Assembly (NCBI GenBank): GCA_949130485.1
Contig: OX422202.1
Location: forward strand, 5,387,216-5,451,215
Source: Agelas oroides
Lineage: Eukaryota > Porifera > Demospongiae > Agelasida > Agelasidae
Reading direction: 5' to 3'
DNA length: 64,000 nt
Positions 19,588 through 33,700 of the stretch are shown here, in pieces. Within the stretch, counting starts at the first letter, position 1, and every line of letters starts with the position of its first letter. Under the pieces are notes generated by a model, which saw nothing but the letters and a program-made list of their open reading frames with translations, searched no databases and was not told the origin of the DNA. A program made the translations under genes and the position numbers.

Positions 19588-20400
19588 AGAAGAACCATAG
19601 TAGAGTGTAGTATAGTCAAGTAGAGTGTAGTAGACTAAAGTAGAGCCAAGTTGAGCCATTGTACAGTGTAGTAGAGTCAAGTAGAGAAATGGTAGAGTCA
19701 AGTAGATACAAGTAGAGCCATGGTAGAGTGTAATAGAGTCACGTAGAGCCAAGTACAGCAATGGTAGAGTGTAGTAGAGTCAAGTAGACCCGAGCAGAGC
19801 AATGGTAGACTGTAGTAGAGTAAAGTAGACTCATTGCAGAATGCAGTAGAGTCAAGTAGATCCAAGTAGAGCCAAGGTAGAGTGTAGTAGACTAAAGTAG
19901 AGCCAAGTTCAGCCATTGTACAGTGTAGTGAAGTCAACAAGAGCAATGGTATACAGTGTACTAGAGTCAACTAGAGCAATGGTAGAGTCAAGTAGATACA
20001 AGTAGACCCATGGTAGAGTGTAGTGAGTCAAGTAGAGCCATGGTAGAGTGTAGTAGAGTCAAGTATAGAGCCAAGTGGAGCCTTGGTAGAGTGTAGTAGA
20101 CTCAAGTAGAGTCAAGTAGAGCCTTGGTAGAGTGCAGTAGAGTCATAGAGAGCGAAGTAGAGCCATGGTAGAATGTAGTAGAGACAAGTAGAGCCAAGGA
20201 GAGGCATGGTAGAGTTTAGTAGAGTCAAGTAGAGTCAAGTTGAGCCATGGTAGAATGGAGTAGAGCAATGGTAGTGTGTAGTAGAGTCATGTATAGAGTG
20301 AAGTAGAGCCATGGTAGACAGGCGCAAAGCCATGGTAGAGTGCAGTAGAGTCATAGAGAGCGAAGTAGAGCCATGGTAGAATGGAGTAGAGCCATGGTAG
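19588..20400 (+). repeat. Degenerate left edge of the satellite, decamer-rich
   Basis: Units here are mixtures of 10-mers ending in GTAG (AGTCAAGTAG, AGCCAAGTAG, AGTGTAGTAG) and the 11-mer AGCCATGGTAG, in no fixed order and with many substitutions. From about 20,411 the text settles into regular 21-bp units. This is the usual pattern of a satellite whose border has escaped homogenisation, and it reveals the roughly 10-bp building block of the main unit. Confidence 0.85.
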
Positions 20401-23313
20401 TGTATAGTAGAGTCATGTAGAATGAAGTAGAGCCATGGTATAATAAAGTAGAGCCATGGTAGAATGAAGTAGAGCCATGGTAGTGTGTAGTAGAGTCATG
20501 TAGAATGAAGTAGAGCCATGGTAGAATGGAGTAGAGCCATGGTAGTGTGTAGTAGAGTCATGTAGAATGAAGTATTGCCATGGTAGAATGAAGTAGAGCC
20601 ATGGTAGAATGGAGTAGAGCCATGGTAGTGTGTAGTAGAGTCATGTAGAATGAAGTAGAGCCATGGTAGAATGAAGTAGAGCAATGATAGAATGAAGTAG
20701 AGCCATGGTAGAATGGAGTAGAGCCATGGTAGTGTGTAGTAGAGTCATATAGAATGAAGTAGAGCCATGGTAGAATGAAGTAGAGCCATGGTAGAATGGA
20801 GTAGAGCCATGGTAGTGTGTAGTAGAGTCATGTAGAATGAAGTAGAGCCATGGTAGAATGGAGTAGAGCCATGGTAGACTGAAGTAGAGCCATGGTAGAA
20901 TGGAGTAGAGCCATGGTAGTGTGTAGTAGAGTCATGTAGAATAAAGTAGAGCCATGGTAGAATGAAGTAGAGCCATGGTAGAATGAAGTAGAGCCATGGT
21001 AGAATGAAGTAGAGCCATGGTAGAATGGAGTAGAGCAATGGTAGAATGGAGTAGAGCCATGGTAGAATGAAGTAGAGCCATGGTAGAATGGAGTAGAGCC
21101 ATGGTAGTGTGTAGTAGAGTCATGTAGAATGAAGTAGAGCCATGGTAGAATGAAGTAGAGCAATGGTAGAATGAAGTAGAGCCATGGTAGAATATAGTAG
21201 AGCCATGGTAGAATGGAGTAGAGCCATGGTAGTGTGTAGTAGAGTCATGTAGAATGAAGTAGAGCCATGGCAGAATGAAATAGAGCAATGGTAGAATGAA
21301 GTAGAGCCATGGTAGAATGAAGTAGAGCCATGGTAGAATGAAGTAGAGCCATGGTAGAATGAAGTAGAGCCATGGTAGAATATAGTAGAGCCATGGTAGA
21401 ATGGAGTAGAGCCATGGTAGTGTGTAGTAGAGTCATGTAGAATGAAGTAGAGCCATTGTAGAATGAAGTAGAGCCATGGTAGAATGAAGTAGAGCCATGG
21501 TAGAATGGAGTAGAGCCATGGTAGTGTGTAGTAGAGCCATGATAGAATGAAGTAGAGCCATGGTAGAATGAAGTAGAGCCATGGTAGAATGAAGTAGAGC
21601 CATGGTAGAACGGAGTAGAGCCATGGTAGTGTGTAGTAGAGTCATGTAGAATGAAGTAGAGCCATGGTAGAATGAAGTAGAGCCATGGTAGAATGAAGTA
21701 GAGCCATGGTAGAATGAAGTAGAGCCATGGTAGAATAGAGTAGAGCCATGGTAGTGAGTAGTACAGTCATATAGAATGAAGTAGAGCCATGGTAGAATGA
21801 AGTAGAGCCATGGTAGAATATAATAGAGCCATGGTAGAATGAAGTAGAGCCATAGTAGAATGAAGTAAAGCCATGGTAGAATGAAATAGAGCCATGGTAG
21901 AATGAAGTAGAGCAATGGTAGAATATAGTAGAGCCATGGTAGAATGGAGTAGAGCCATGGTAGTGTGTAGTAGAGTCATGTAGAATGAAGTAGAGCCATG
22001 GTAGAATATAGTAGAGCCATGGTAGAATGGAGTAGAGCCATGGTAGTGTGTAGTAGAGTCATGTAGAATGAAGTAGAGCCATGGTAGAATGAAGTAGAGC
22101 CATGATAGAATGAAGTAGAGCATTGGTAGAAAGAAGTACAGCCATGGTAGAATGGAGTAGAGCCATAGTAGTGTGTATAGTAGAGCCATGGTAGAATGAA
22201 GTAGAGCCATGGTAGAATGAAGTAGAGCCATGGTAGAATGAAGTAGAGCCATGGTAGAATGGAGTAGAGCCATGGTAGTGTGTAGTAGAGTCATGTAGAA
22301 TGATGTAGAGCCATGGTAGAATGAAGTAGAGCCATTGTAGGATATAGTAGAACCATGGGAGAATGGAGTAGAGCCATGGTAGTGTGTAGTAGAGTCATGT
22401 AGAATGAAGTAGAGCCATGGTAGAATGAAGTAGAGCCATGATAGAATGAAGTAGAGCATTGGTAGAAAGAAGTACAGCCATGGTAGAATGGAGTAGAGCC
22501 ATAGTAGTGTGTAGTAGAGCCATGGTAGAATGAAGTAGAGCCATGGTAGAATGAAGTAGAGCCATGGTAGAATGAAGTAGAGCCATGGTAGAATGGAGTA
22601 GAGCCATGGTAGTGTGTAGTAGAGTCATGTAGAATGATGTAGAGCCATGGTAGAATGAAGTAGAGCAATGGTAGAATAAAGTAGAGCCATGGTAGAATGA
22701 AGTAGAGCCATGGTAGAATGGACAAGAGCCATGGTAGTGTGTAGTAGAGTCATATAGAATGAAGTAGAGCCATGGTAGAATGAAGTAGAGCCATGGTAGA
22801 ATATAGTAGAGCCATGGTAGAATGAAGTAGAGCCATGGTAGAATGAAGTAGAGCCATGGTAGAATGAAGTAGAGCCATGGTAGAATGAAGTAGAGCCATG
22901 GTAGAATGAAGTAGAGCCTTGGTAGAATATAGTAGAGCCATGGTAGAATGGAGTAGAGCCATGGTAGTGTGTAGTAGAGTCATGTAGAATGAAGTAGAAC
23001 CATGGTAGAATATAGTAGAGCCATGGTAGAATGGAGTAGAGCCATGGTAGTCTGTAGTAGAGTCATGTAGAATGAAGTAGAGCCAAGGTAGAATGAAGTA
23101 GAGCAATGGTAGAATGAAGTAGAGCCATGGTAGAATGAAGTAGAGCCATGGTAGAATATAGTAGAGCCATGGTAGAATGGAGTAGAGCCATGGTAGTGTG
23201 TAGTAGACTCATGTGGAATGAAGTAGAGCCATGGTAGAATGAAGTAGAGCCATGGTAGAATGAAGTATAGCCATGGTAGCGTGTAGTAGAGTCATGTAGA
23301 ATGAAGTAGACCC

Positions 23314-23971
23314 AGGCCCGTTGGCAGGGGGGGTTCGAGGGGGTTCGCTCAAACCCCCTTTTGGCTTCCAAAAGATATATACACCGCCTAGCTATACACT
23401 TTAGGTGTCCTACCATTTTTAAGTGGTCCACTAGCCTCACTGCCCTTGAGAATTGCTGCTGTCCAAACGAGTTTGGTTGCAGCTACGCACCCCGTTTGTT
23501 CATGGAGGACCAGCAGATGAATGCGGAACGCGCGTAAGCGGTGTACGCCGCAGCGATGAAAGGACACGCGTATAAATACGTGCGTAAATAAATCGCTGTT
23601 TCAGGCACTCAAGAGTTCACCAGTTGTCGTAGCGAGTCACCTCCAACAATCAAGCGGCAAGTAAACAGCCTGGAGTCATACATTCTTTCTGGAAAAATGC
23701 ATGGAAACATACGATATATTATGAGTCTATAGACACCTTGCTGTCGTATAAGCTTGATGTTCCTCTGACATATTCTCTGCATACTATTTCACCATCTGTC
23801 GCCTCACCTGCTGTGCTTCTATCCCAAATGGCCTCAGAAACAATCTGAGCATCTAATTTCTAAAATTTCCTGGGGGAGCATGCCCCCAGACCCCCCTAGT
23901 CTTGCATGCATGCATACATACACACCAGACACCCACGTAACCCCCCTTCCAAAAATCCTGACTACGGGCCT
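23314..23971. mobile_element. hAT-like non-autonomous element in the satellite (copy 1)
   Basis: A 658-bp island of unrelated sequence. Its ends are inverted: AGGCCCGTTGGCAGGGGGG and, complemented, AGGCCCGTAGTCAGGATTT. An 8-bp duplication, GTAGACCC, flanks it (23,306-23,313 and 23,972-23,979), and removing the insert plus one duplicate restores a continuous satellite unit. An 8-bp duplication fits the hAT superfamily. There is no transposase. A minus-strand frame that is open in the second copy is broken here by a TGA. Confidence 0.9.
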
Positions 23972-26135
23972 GTAGACCCATGGTAGAATGAAGTAGAGCT
24001 ATGGTAGAATGAAGTAGAGACATGGTAGAATGAAGTAGAGCCATGGTAGAATATAGTACAGCCATGGTAGAATGGAGTAGAGTCATGTAGAATGAAGTAG
24101 AGCCATGGTAGTGTGCAGTAGAGCCATGGTAGAATGAAGTAGAGTCATGGTAGAATGAAGTGGAGCCATGGTAGAATGAAGTAGAGCCATGGTAGAATAT
24201 AGTAGAGCCATGGTAGAATGGAGTAGAGCCATGGTAGTGTGTAGTAGAGTCATGTAGAATGAAGTAGAGCCATGGTAGAATGAAGTACAGCCATAGTAGA
24301 ATGAAGTAGAGCCATGGTAGAATGAAGTAGAGCCATGTTACAATGGAGTAGAGCCATGGTAGTGTGTAGCAGAGTCACGTAGAATGAAGTAGAGCCATAG
24401 TAGAATGAAGTAGAGCCATGGTAGAATGAAGTAGAGCCATGGTAGAATGGAGTAGAGCCATGGTAGAATGAAGTAGAGCCATGGTAGAATGGAGTAGACC
24501 CATGGTAGTGTGTAGTAGAGTCATGTAGAATGAAGTAGTGCCATGGTAGAATGAAGTAGAGGAATGGTAGAATGAAGTAGAGCCATGGTAGAATGAAGTA
24601 GAGCCATGGTAGAATGAAGTAGAGCCATGGTAGAATATAGTAGAGCCATGGTAGAATGGAGTAGAGCCATGGTAGTGTGTAGTAGAGTCATGTAGAATGA
24701 AGTAGAGCCATGGTAGAATGAAGTAGAGCCATGGTAGAATGAAGTAGAGCCATGGTAGTGTGTAGTAGAGTCATGTAGAATGAAGTAGAGACATGGTAGA
24801 ATGAAGTAGAGCCATGGTAGAATGAAGTAGAGCCATGGTAGAATGGAGTAGAGCCATGGTAGTGTGTAGTAGAGCCATGGTAGAATGAAGTAGAGCCATG
24901 GTAGAATGAAGTGGAGCCATGGTAGAATGAAGTACAGCGATGGTAGAATATAGTATACCCATGGTAGAATGGAGTAGAGCTATGGTAGTGTGTAGTAGAG
25001 TCATGTAGAATGAAGTAGAGCCATGGTAGAATGAAGTAGAGCGATGCTAGTGTGTAGTAGAGCCATGGTAGAATGAAGTAGAGTCATGGTAGAATTAAGT
25101 GGAGCCATGGTAGAATGAAGTAAAGCCATGGTAGAATATAGTAGAGCCATGGAAGAATGGAATAGAGCCATGGTAGTGTGTAGTAGAGTCATGTAGAATG
25201 AAGTAGAGCCATGGTAGAATGAAGTGCAGCCATGGTAGAATGAAGTTGAACCATGGTAGAATGAAGTAGAGCCATGTTACAATGGAGTAGAGCCATGGTA
25301 GTGTGTAGCAGAGTCACGTAGAATGAAGTAGAGCCATGGTAGAATGAAGTAGAGCCATGTTAGAATGAAGTAGAGCCATGGTAGAATGGAGTAGAGCCAT
25401 GGTAGAATGAAGTAGAGCAATGGTAGAACGGAGTAGAGCCACGGTAGTGTGTAGTAGAGTCATGGAGAATGAAGTAGTGCCATGGTAGAATGAAGTAGAG
25501 CAATGGTAGAATGAAGTAGAGCCATGGTAGAATGAAGTAGAGCCATGTTAGAATGAAGTAGAGCCATGGTAGAATATAGTAGAGCCATGGTAGAATGGAG
25601 TAGAGCCATGGTAGTGTGTAGTAGTGTCATGTAGAATGAAGTAGACTTAGTAGAGCCATGGTAGAATGAAGTAGAGCCATGGTAGAATGAAGTAGACCCA
25701 TGGTAGTGTGTAGTAGAGTCATGTAGAATGAAGTAGAGCCATGGTAGAATGAAGTAGAGCCATGGTAGAATGAAGTAGAGCCATGGTAGAATGAAGTAGA
25801 GCCATGGTAGTGTGTAGTAGAGCCATGGTAGAATGAAGTAGAGCCATGGTAGAATGAAGTGGAGCCATGGTAGAATGAAGTACAGCCATGGTAGAATATA
25901 GTATAGCCATGGTAGAATGGAGTAGAGCTATGGTAGTGTGTAGTAGAGTCATGTAGAATGAAGTAGAGCCATGATAGAATGAAGTAGAACCATGGTAGAA
26001 AAAAGTAGAGCCATGGTAGAATGAAGTAGAGCCATGGTAGAATATAGTAGAGCCATGGTAGAATGGAGTAGAGTCATGGTAGTGTGTAGTAGAGTCATGT
26101 AGAATGAAGTAGAGCAATGGTAGTGTGTGGTAGAG

Positions 26136-28561
26136 TCATGTAGAATGAAGTAGAGCCATGGTAGAATGAAGTAGAGCCATGGTAGAATGAAGTAGAGCCA
26201 TGGTAGAATGAAGTAGAGCCATGGTAGTCTGTAGTAGAGCCATGGTAGCCTGAAGTAGAGCCATGGTAGAATGAAGTGGAGCCATTGCAGAATGAAGTAG
26301 AGCCATGGTAGAATATAGTAGAGCCATGGTAGAATGGAGTAGAGCCATGGTAGTGTGTAGAAGAGTCATGTAGAATGAAGTAGAGCCATGGTAGAATGAA
26401 GTAGAGCCATGATAGAATGGAGTAGAGCCATGGTAGAATGAAGTAGAGCCATGGTAGAATGGAGTAGAGCCATGGTAGTGTGTAGTAGAGTCATGTAGAA
26501 TGAAGTATAGCCATGGTAGAATGAAGTAGAGCAATGGTAGAATGAAGTAGAGCCATGGTAGAATGAAGTAGAGCCATGGTAGAATGAAGTAGAGCCATTG
26601 TAGAATATAGTAGAGCCATGGTAGAATGGAGTAGAGCCATGGTAGTGTGTAGTAGAGTCATGTAGAATGAAGTAGAGCCATGGTAGAATGAAGTAGAGCC
26701 ATGGTAGAATGAAGTAGAGCCATGGTAGTGTGTAGTAGAGTCATGTAGAGTGAAGTAGAGCCATGATAGAATGAAGTAGAGCCATGGTGGAATGAAGTAG
26801 AGCCATGGTAGAATGAAGTAGAGCCATGGTAGAATGAAGTGGAGCCATGGTAGAATGAAGTAGTGCCATGGTAGAATATAGTATAGCCATGGTAGAATGG
26901 AGTAGAGCCATGGTAGTGTGTAGTAGAGTCATGTAGAATGAAGTAGAGCCATGGTAGAATGAAGTAGAACCATGGTAGAAAAAAGTAGAGCCATGATAGA
27001 ATGAAGTAGAGCCATGGTAGAATATAGTAGAGCCATGGTAGAATGGAGTAGAGCCATGGTAGTGTGTGGTAGAGTCATGTAAAATGAAGTAGTGCCATGG
27101 TAGAATGAAGTAGAGTCATGGTAGAATGAAGTAGAGCCATGGTAGTGTGTAGTAGAGTCATGTAGAATGAAGTAGAGCCATGGTAGAATGAAGTAGAGCC
27201 AACAGGTATAATGAAGTACAGCCATGGTAGAATGAAGTAGAGCCATGGTAGTGTGTAGTAGAGCCATGGTAGAATGAAGTAGAGCCATGATAGAATGAAG
27301 TGGAGCCATGGTAGAATGAAGTAGAGCCATGGTAGAATATAGTAGAGCTATGGTAGAATGGAGTAGAGCCATGGTAGTGTGTAGTAGAGTCATGTAGAAT
27401 GAAGTAGAGCCATGGTAGAATGAAGTAGAGCAATGGTAGAATAAAGTAGAGCCATGGTAGAATGGAGTAGAGCCATGGTAGTGTGTAGTACAGTCATGTA
27501 GAATGAAGTAGAGCCATGGTAGAATGAAGTGGAACCATGGTAGAAAAACGGAGAGCCATGGTAGAATGAAGTAGGGCCATAGTAGAATATAGTAGAGCCG
27601 TGGTAGAATGGAGTAGAGCCATGGTAGAATGGAGTAGAGCCATGGTAGTGTGTAATAGAGTCATGTAGAATGAAGTAGAGCCATGGTAGAATGAAGTAGA
27701 GCCATGGTAGAATAAAGTAGAGCCATGGTAGAATGGAGTAGAGCCATGGTAGTGTGTGGTAGAGTCATGTAGAATGAAGTAGAGCCATGGTAGAATGAAG
27801 TAGAGCCATGGTAGAATGAAGTAGAGCCATGGTAGAATGAAGTAGAGCCATGGTAGAATGAAGTAGAGCCATGGTAGCCTGAAGTAGAGCCATGGTAGAA
27901 TGAAGTGGAGCCATTGCAGAATGAAGTAGAGCCATGGTAGAATATAGTAGAGCCATGGTAGAATGGAGTAGAGCCATGGTAGTGTGTAGAAGAGTCATGT
28001 AGAATGAAGTAGAGCCATGGTAGAATGAAGTAGAGCCATGATAGAATGGAGTAGAGCCATGGTAGAATGAAGTAGAGCCATGGTAGAATGGAGTAGAGCC
28101 ATGGTAGTGTGTAGTAGAGTCATGTAGAATCAAGTATAGCCATGGTAGAATGAAGTAGAGCAATGGTAGAATGAAGTAGAGCCATGGTAGAATGAAGTAG
28201 AGCCATGGTAGAATGAAGTAGAGCCATTGTAGAATATAGTAGAGCCATGGTAGAATGGAGTAGAGCCATGGTAGTGTGTAGTAGAGTCATGTAGAATGAA
28301 GTAGAGCCATGGTAGAATGAAGTAGAGCCATGGTAGAATGAAGTAGAGCCATGGTAGTGTGTAGTAGAGTCATGTAGAGTGAAGTAGAGCCATGATAGAA
28401 TGAAGTAGAGCCATGGTGGAATGAAGTAGAGCCATGGTAGAATGAAGTAGAGCCATGGTAGAATGAAGTGGAGCCATGGTAGAATGAAGTAGAGCCATGG
28501 TAGAATATAGTATAGCCATGGTAGAATGGAGTAGAGCCATGGTAGTGTGTAGTAGAGTCAT
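26136..28561 (+). repeat. Local duplication inside satellite block 1 (offset 1,629 bp)
   Basis: 26,136-26,932 and 27,765-28,561 share the same order of rare unit variants, for example units containing GTAGCCTGAAG and GCCATTGCAGAATG, and units with GTGGAATGAAG. A further marker, GAAAAACGGAGAGCC, recurs at 27,543 and 28,711 (offset 1,168), so duplications of different lengths overlap. Confidence 0.75.
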
Positions 28562-30676
28562 GTAGAATGAAGTAGAGCCATGGTAGAATGAAGTAGAGCA
28601 ATGGTAGAATAAAGTAGAGCCATAGTAGAATGGAGTAGAGCCATGGTAGTGTGTAGTACAGTCATGTAGAATGAAGTAGAGCCATGGTAGAATGAAGTGG
28701 AACCATGGTAGAAAAACGGAGAGCCATGGTAGAATGAAGTAGGGCCATAGTAGAATATAGTAGAGCCGTGGTAGAATGGAGTAGAGCCATGGTAGAATGG
28801 AGTAGAGCCATGGTAGTGTGTAATAGAGTCATGTAGAATGAAGTAGAGCCATGGTAGAATGAAGTAGAGCCATGGTAGAATAAAGTAGAGCCATGGTAGA
28901 ATGGAGTAGAGCCATGGTAGTGTGTAGTAGAGTCATGCAGAATGAAGTAGAGCCATGGTAGAATGAAGTGGAACCATGGTAGAAAAAAGGAGAGCCATGG
29001 TAGAATGAAGTAGGACCATGGTAGAATATTGTAGAGCCATGGTAGAATGGAGTAGAGCCATGGTAGTGTGTAGTAGAGTCATGTAGAATGAAGTAGAGCC
29101 ATGGTAGAATGAAGTAGAGCCATAGTAGAATGAAGTCTAGCCATGGTAGAATGAAGTAGAGCCATGGTAGTGTGTAGTAGAGCCATGGTAGAATGAAGTA
29201 GAGCCATGGTAGAATGAAGTAGAGCCATGGTAGAATGAAGTAGAGTCATGGCAGAATATAGTAGAGCCATGGTAGAATGGAGTAGAGCCATGGTAGTGTG
29301 TAGTAGAGTCATGTAGAATGAAGTAGAACCATGGTAGAATGAAGTAGACCCATGGTAGAATAAAGTAGAGCCAAGGTACAATGAAATAGAGCCATGGTAG
29401 AATGGAGTAGGGCCATGGTAGTGTGTAGTCGAGTCATGTAGGATGAAGTAGAGCCATGGTAGAATGAAGTAGAGCCATGGTAGAATGAAGTAGAGCCATG
29501 GTAGAATGGAGTAGAGCCATGGTAGAATGAAGTAGAGCCATGGTAGAATGCAGTAGAGCCATGGTAGTGTGTAGTCGAGTCATGTAGAATGAAGTAGTGC
29601 CATGGTAGAATGAAGTAGAGCCATGGTTGAATGAAGTAGAGCCATGGTAGAATGGAGTAGAGCCATGGTAGAATGAAGTAGAGCCATGGTAGAATGGAGT
29701 AGAGCCATGGTAGTGTGTAGTAGAGTCATGTAGGATGAAGTAGTGCCATGGTAGAATGAAGTAGAGCAATGGTAGAATGAAGTAGAGCCATGGTAGAATA
29801 AAGTAGAGCCATGGTAGAATGAAGTACAGCCATGGTAGAATGGAGTAGAGCTATGGTAGTGTGTAGTAGAGTCATGTAGAATGAAGTAGAGCCATGGTAG
29901 AATGAAGTAGAGCCATGGTAGTCTGTAGTAGAGTCATGTAGAATGAAGTAGAGCCATGGTAGAATGAAGTAGAGCCATGGTAGAATGGAGTAGAGCCATG
30001 GTAGAATGAAGTAGTGCCATGGAAGAATGAAGTAGAGCCATGGTAGAATGAAGTAGATCCATGGTAGTGTGTAGTAGAGCCATGGTAGAATGAAGTAGAG
30101 TCATGGTAGAATGAAGTGGAGCCATTGTAGAATGAAGTAGAGCCATGGTAGAATATAGTAGAGCCATGGTAGAATGAAGTAGAGCCATGGTAGTGTGTAG
30201 TAGAGTCATGTAGAATGAAGTAGAGCCATGGTAGAATGAAGTAGAGCCAGGGTAGAATGAAGTAGAGCCACGGTAGAATGAAGTAGAGCCATTGTAGAAT
30301 GAAGTAGAGCCATTGTAGAATATAGTAGATCCATGGTAGAATGCAGTAGAGCCATGATAGTGTGTAGTAGAGTGCTGTAGAATGAAGTAGAGCTATGGTA
30401 GAATGAAGTAGAGCCATGGTAGAATGGAGTAGAGCCATGGTAGTGTGTAGTAGAGTCATTTAGAATGAAGTAGACCCATGGTAGAATGAAGTAGAGCCGT
30501 GGTAGAATGGAGTAGAGCCATGGTAGTGTGTAGTAGAGTCATGTAGAATGAAGTAGAGCCATGGTAGAATGAAGTAGAGGCATGGTACGATAAAGTAGAG
30601 CCATGGTAGAATGAAGTAGAGCCATGGTAGAATGGAGTAGAGCCATGGTAGTGTGTAGTAGAGTCATGTAGAATGA

Positions 30677-30727
30677 AGTAGAGCCATGGTAGAATGAAGT
30701 AGAGCTACACACTACCATGGCTCTACT
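30677..30727. repeat. Orientation switch A (block 1 to block 2)
   Basis: Perfect 16-bp inverted arms, AGTAGAGCCATGGTAG (30,677-30,692) and CTACCATGGCTCTACT (30,712-30,727), around a 19-bp spacer containing GTAGAGCTACAC. To the left the purine-rich unit reads on the plus strand, to the right on the minus strand. The same junction text occurs 13,610 bp later. Confidence 0.9.
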
Positions 30728-33700
30728 CCATTCTACCATGGCTCTACTATATTCTACCATGGCTCTACTTCATTCTACCATGGCTCTACTTCATTCTACT
30801 TGACTCTACTACACACTAAGATGACTCAACTCCATTCTACCGTGGCTCTACTCTGCTCTACTTGACTCTACTAAAGTCTACCATGCCTCTCCTTGGCTCT
30901 AGTTGGCTCTACTACATTCTACCATGGCTCTAATCCATTCTACCATTGCTCTACTATATTCTATCATGGCTCTACTTCATTCTACCATGGCTGTACTTCA
31001 TTCTACCATCACTCTACTTCATTCTACATGACTCTACTACACTCTACCATGGCTCTACTCCATTCAACCATGGCTCTACTTCATTCTACCATGGCTCTAC
31101 TTCATTCTACATGACTCTACTACACACTACCATGGCTCAACTCCATTCTACCACGGCTCTACTATATTCTACCATGGCTCTACTTCATTCTACATTAGCT
31201 CTACTTCATTCTACCATGGATCTACCTCATTCTACCATGGCTCTACTTCATTCGACATGACTCCACTACAAACCACCATGGCTCTACTCCATTCTGCCAT
31301 GGCTCTACTATATTCTACCATCGCTCTACTTCATTCTGCCATGGCTCTAGTTCATTCTACCATGGCTCTACTTCATTCCACATGACTCTACTACACACTC
31401 CAATAGCTCTACTCCATTCTACCTTGGCTCTACTATATTCTTCCATGGCTGTAATTCATTCTACCGTGGCTCTACTTCATTCTACCATGGCTCTACTTCA
31501 TTCTACCATGGCTCTACTTCATTCTACATGACTCTACTACACACTACCATGGCTCTACTCCATTCTACCATTGCTCTACTATATTCTACCAAGGCTCTAC
31601 TTCATTCTACCATGGCTCTACTTCATTCTACCATGGATCTACTTTATTCTGCATGACTGTACTACACACTACCGTGGCTCTACTCCATTCTACCATGGCT
31701 CTACTATGTTCTACCATGGCTCTACTTCATTCTACCATGGCTCTACTTCATTCTACCATTGCTCTACTTCATTCTACATGACTCTACTACACACTACCAT
31801 GGTTCTACTCCATTCTACCATGGCTCTACTATATTCTACCATGGCTCTACTTCATTCTACCATGGCTCTACTTCATTCTACCATCGCTCTACTTCATTCT
31901 ACATGACTCTACTACACACTACCGTGGCTCTACTCCATTATACCATGACTCTACTATATTCTACCATTGCTCTACTTCATTCTACCATGGCTATACTTCA
32001 TTCTACCATGGCTCTACTTTATTCTACATGACTGTACTACATACTACCGTGGCTCTACTCCATTCTACCATGGCTCTACTATGTTCTACCATGGCTCTAC
32101 TTCATTCTACCATGGCTCTGCTGCACACTACCATGGCTCTACTCCATTCTACCAATGCTCTACTTCATTCGGCCATTGCTCTACTTCATTCTACCATGGC
32201 TCTACTTCATTGTACCATGGCTCTACTTCATTCTACATGACTCTACTACACACTACCATGGCTCTACTCCATTCTACCACGGCTCAACTATATTATACCA
32301 TGGCTATACTTCATTCTACCATGGCTCTACTTCATTCTACATGAGTCTACCACACACTACCATGGCTCTACTCCATTCTTCCATGGCTCAACTTCATTCT
32401 ACCATGTCTCTACTTCATTCTACCATGGCTCTACTTCATTCTACATGACTCTACTACACACTACCATGGCTCTACTCCATTCTACCATGGCTCTACTTCA
32501 TTATACCATGGCTCTACTTCATTCTACCATGGCTCTACTCCATTCTACATGACTCTACTACACACTACCATAGCTATACTGCATTCTACCATGGCTCTAC
32601 TATATTTTACCATAGCTCTACTTCATTCTACCATGGCTGTACATCATTCTACCGTGGATCTACTTCATTCTACTTGACTCTACTACACAGTACCATGGCT
32701 CTACTCCATTCTACCATGGCTCTACTTCATTCTACCATGGCACTACTTCATTCTACCATGGCACTACTTCATTCTACCATGGCTGTACTTCATTCTACCA
32801 TGGCTCTACTTCATTCTGCCATGGGTCTACTTCATTCTACATGACTCTACTACACACTACCATGGCTCTACTCCCTTCTACCATGGCTCTGCTATATTCT
32901 ACCATGGCTCTACTTCATTCTATCATGGCTCTACTTAATTCTACCATGGCTCTACTCCATTCTACATGACTCTACTACACACTACCATGGCTCTACTCCA
33001 TTTTACATTGGCTCTACTTCATTCTACCATGGCTCTACTTCATTTTACTATGGCTCTACTTCATTCTACATGACTCTACTACACACTACCATGGCTCTAC
33101 TCCATTCTACCATGGCTCTACTATATTCTACCATGGCCCTACTTCATTCTACCATGGCTCTAGTTCATTCTACTATGGCTCTACTTCATTCTACCATGGC
33201 TCTACTTCATTCTACCATGGCTCTACTTCATTCTACATAACTCTAATACACACTACCATGGCTCTACTCCATTCTACCATGGCTATACTATATTCTACCA
33301 TGGCTCTACTTCATTCTACCATGGCTCTACTTCGTTCTACATGACTCTACTACACACTACCATGGCTCTACTCCATTCTACCATGGCTCTACTCCATTCT
33401 ACCATCGCTCTACTTCATTCTACCATGGCTCTACTTCGTTCTACATGACTCTACTACACACTACCATGGCTCTACTCCATTCTACCATGGCTCTACTATA
33501 TTATACCATGGCTATACTTCATTCTACCATGGCTCTACTTCATTCTACATGAGTCTACCACACACTGCCATGGCTGTACTCCATTCTACCATGGCTCTAC
33601 TTCATTCTACCATGGCTCTACTTCATTCTACCATGGCTCTACTTCGTTCTACATGACTCTACTACACACTACCATGGCTCTACTCCATTCTAACATGGCT

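Larger units (their letters stand above)
20401..30704 (+). repeat. Satellite block 1, purine-rich unit on plus strand
   Basis: The unit is 21 bp: AGCCATGGTAG + AATGAAGTAG. Frequent variants of the second half are AATGGAGTAG, AATATAGTAG and TGTGTAGTAG, and a 20-bp unit AGTCATGTAG + AATGAAGTAG marks higher-order repeat starts. At 20,411-21,431 successive 20-bp units lie 83, 62, 83, 104, 83, 104, 188, 125 and 188 bp apart, that is 20 + 21n. A typical order is the 20-mer, several basic units, the ATATAG, GGAGTAG and GTGTAG forms, then the next 20-mer. Reading frames on the opposite strand are repeat by-products. Confidence 0.97.
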
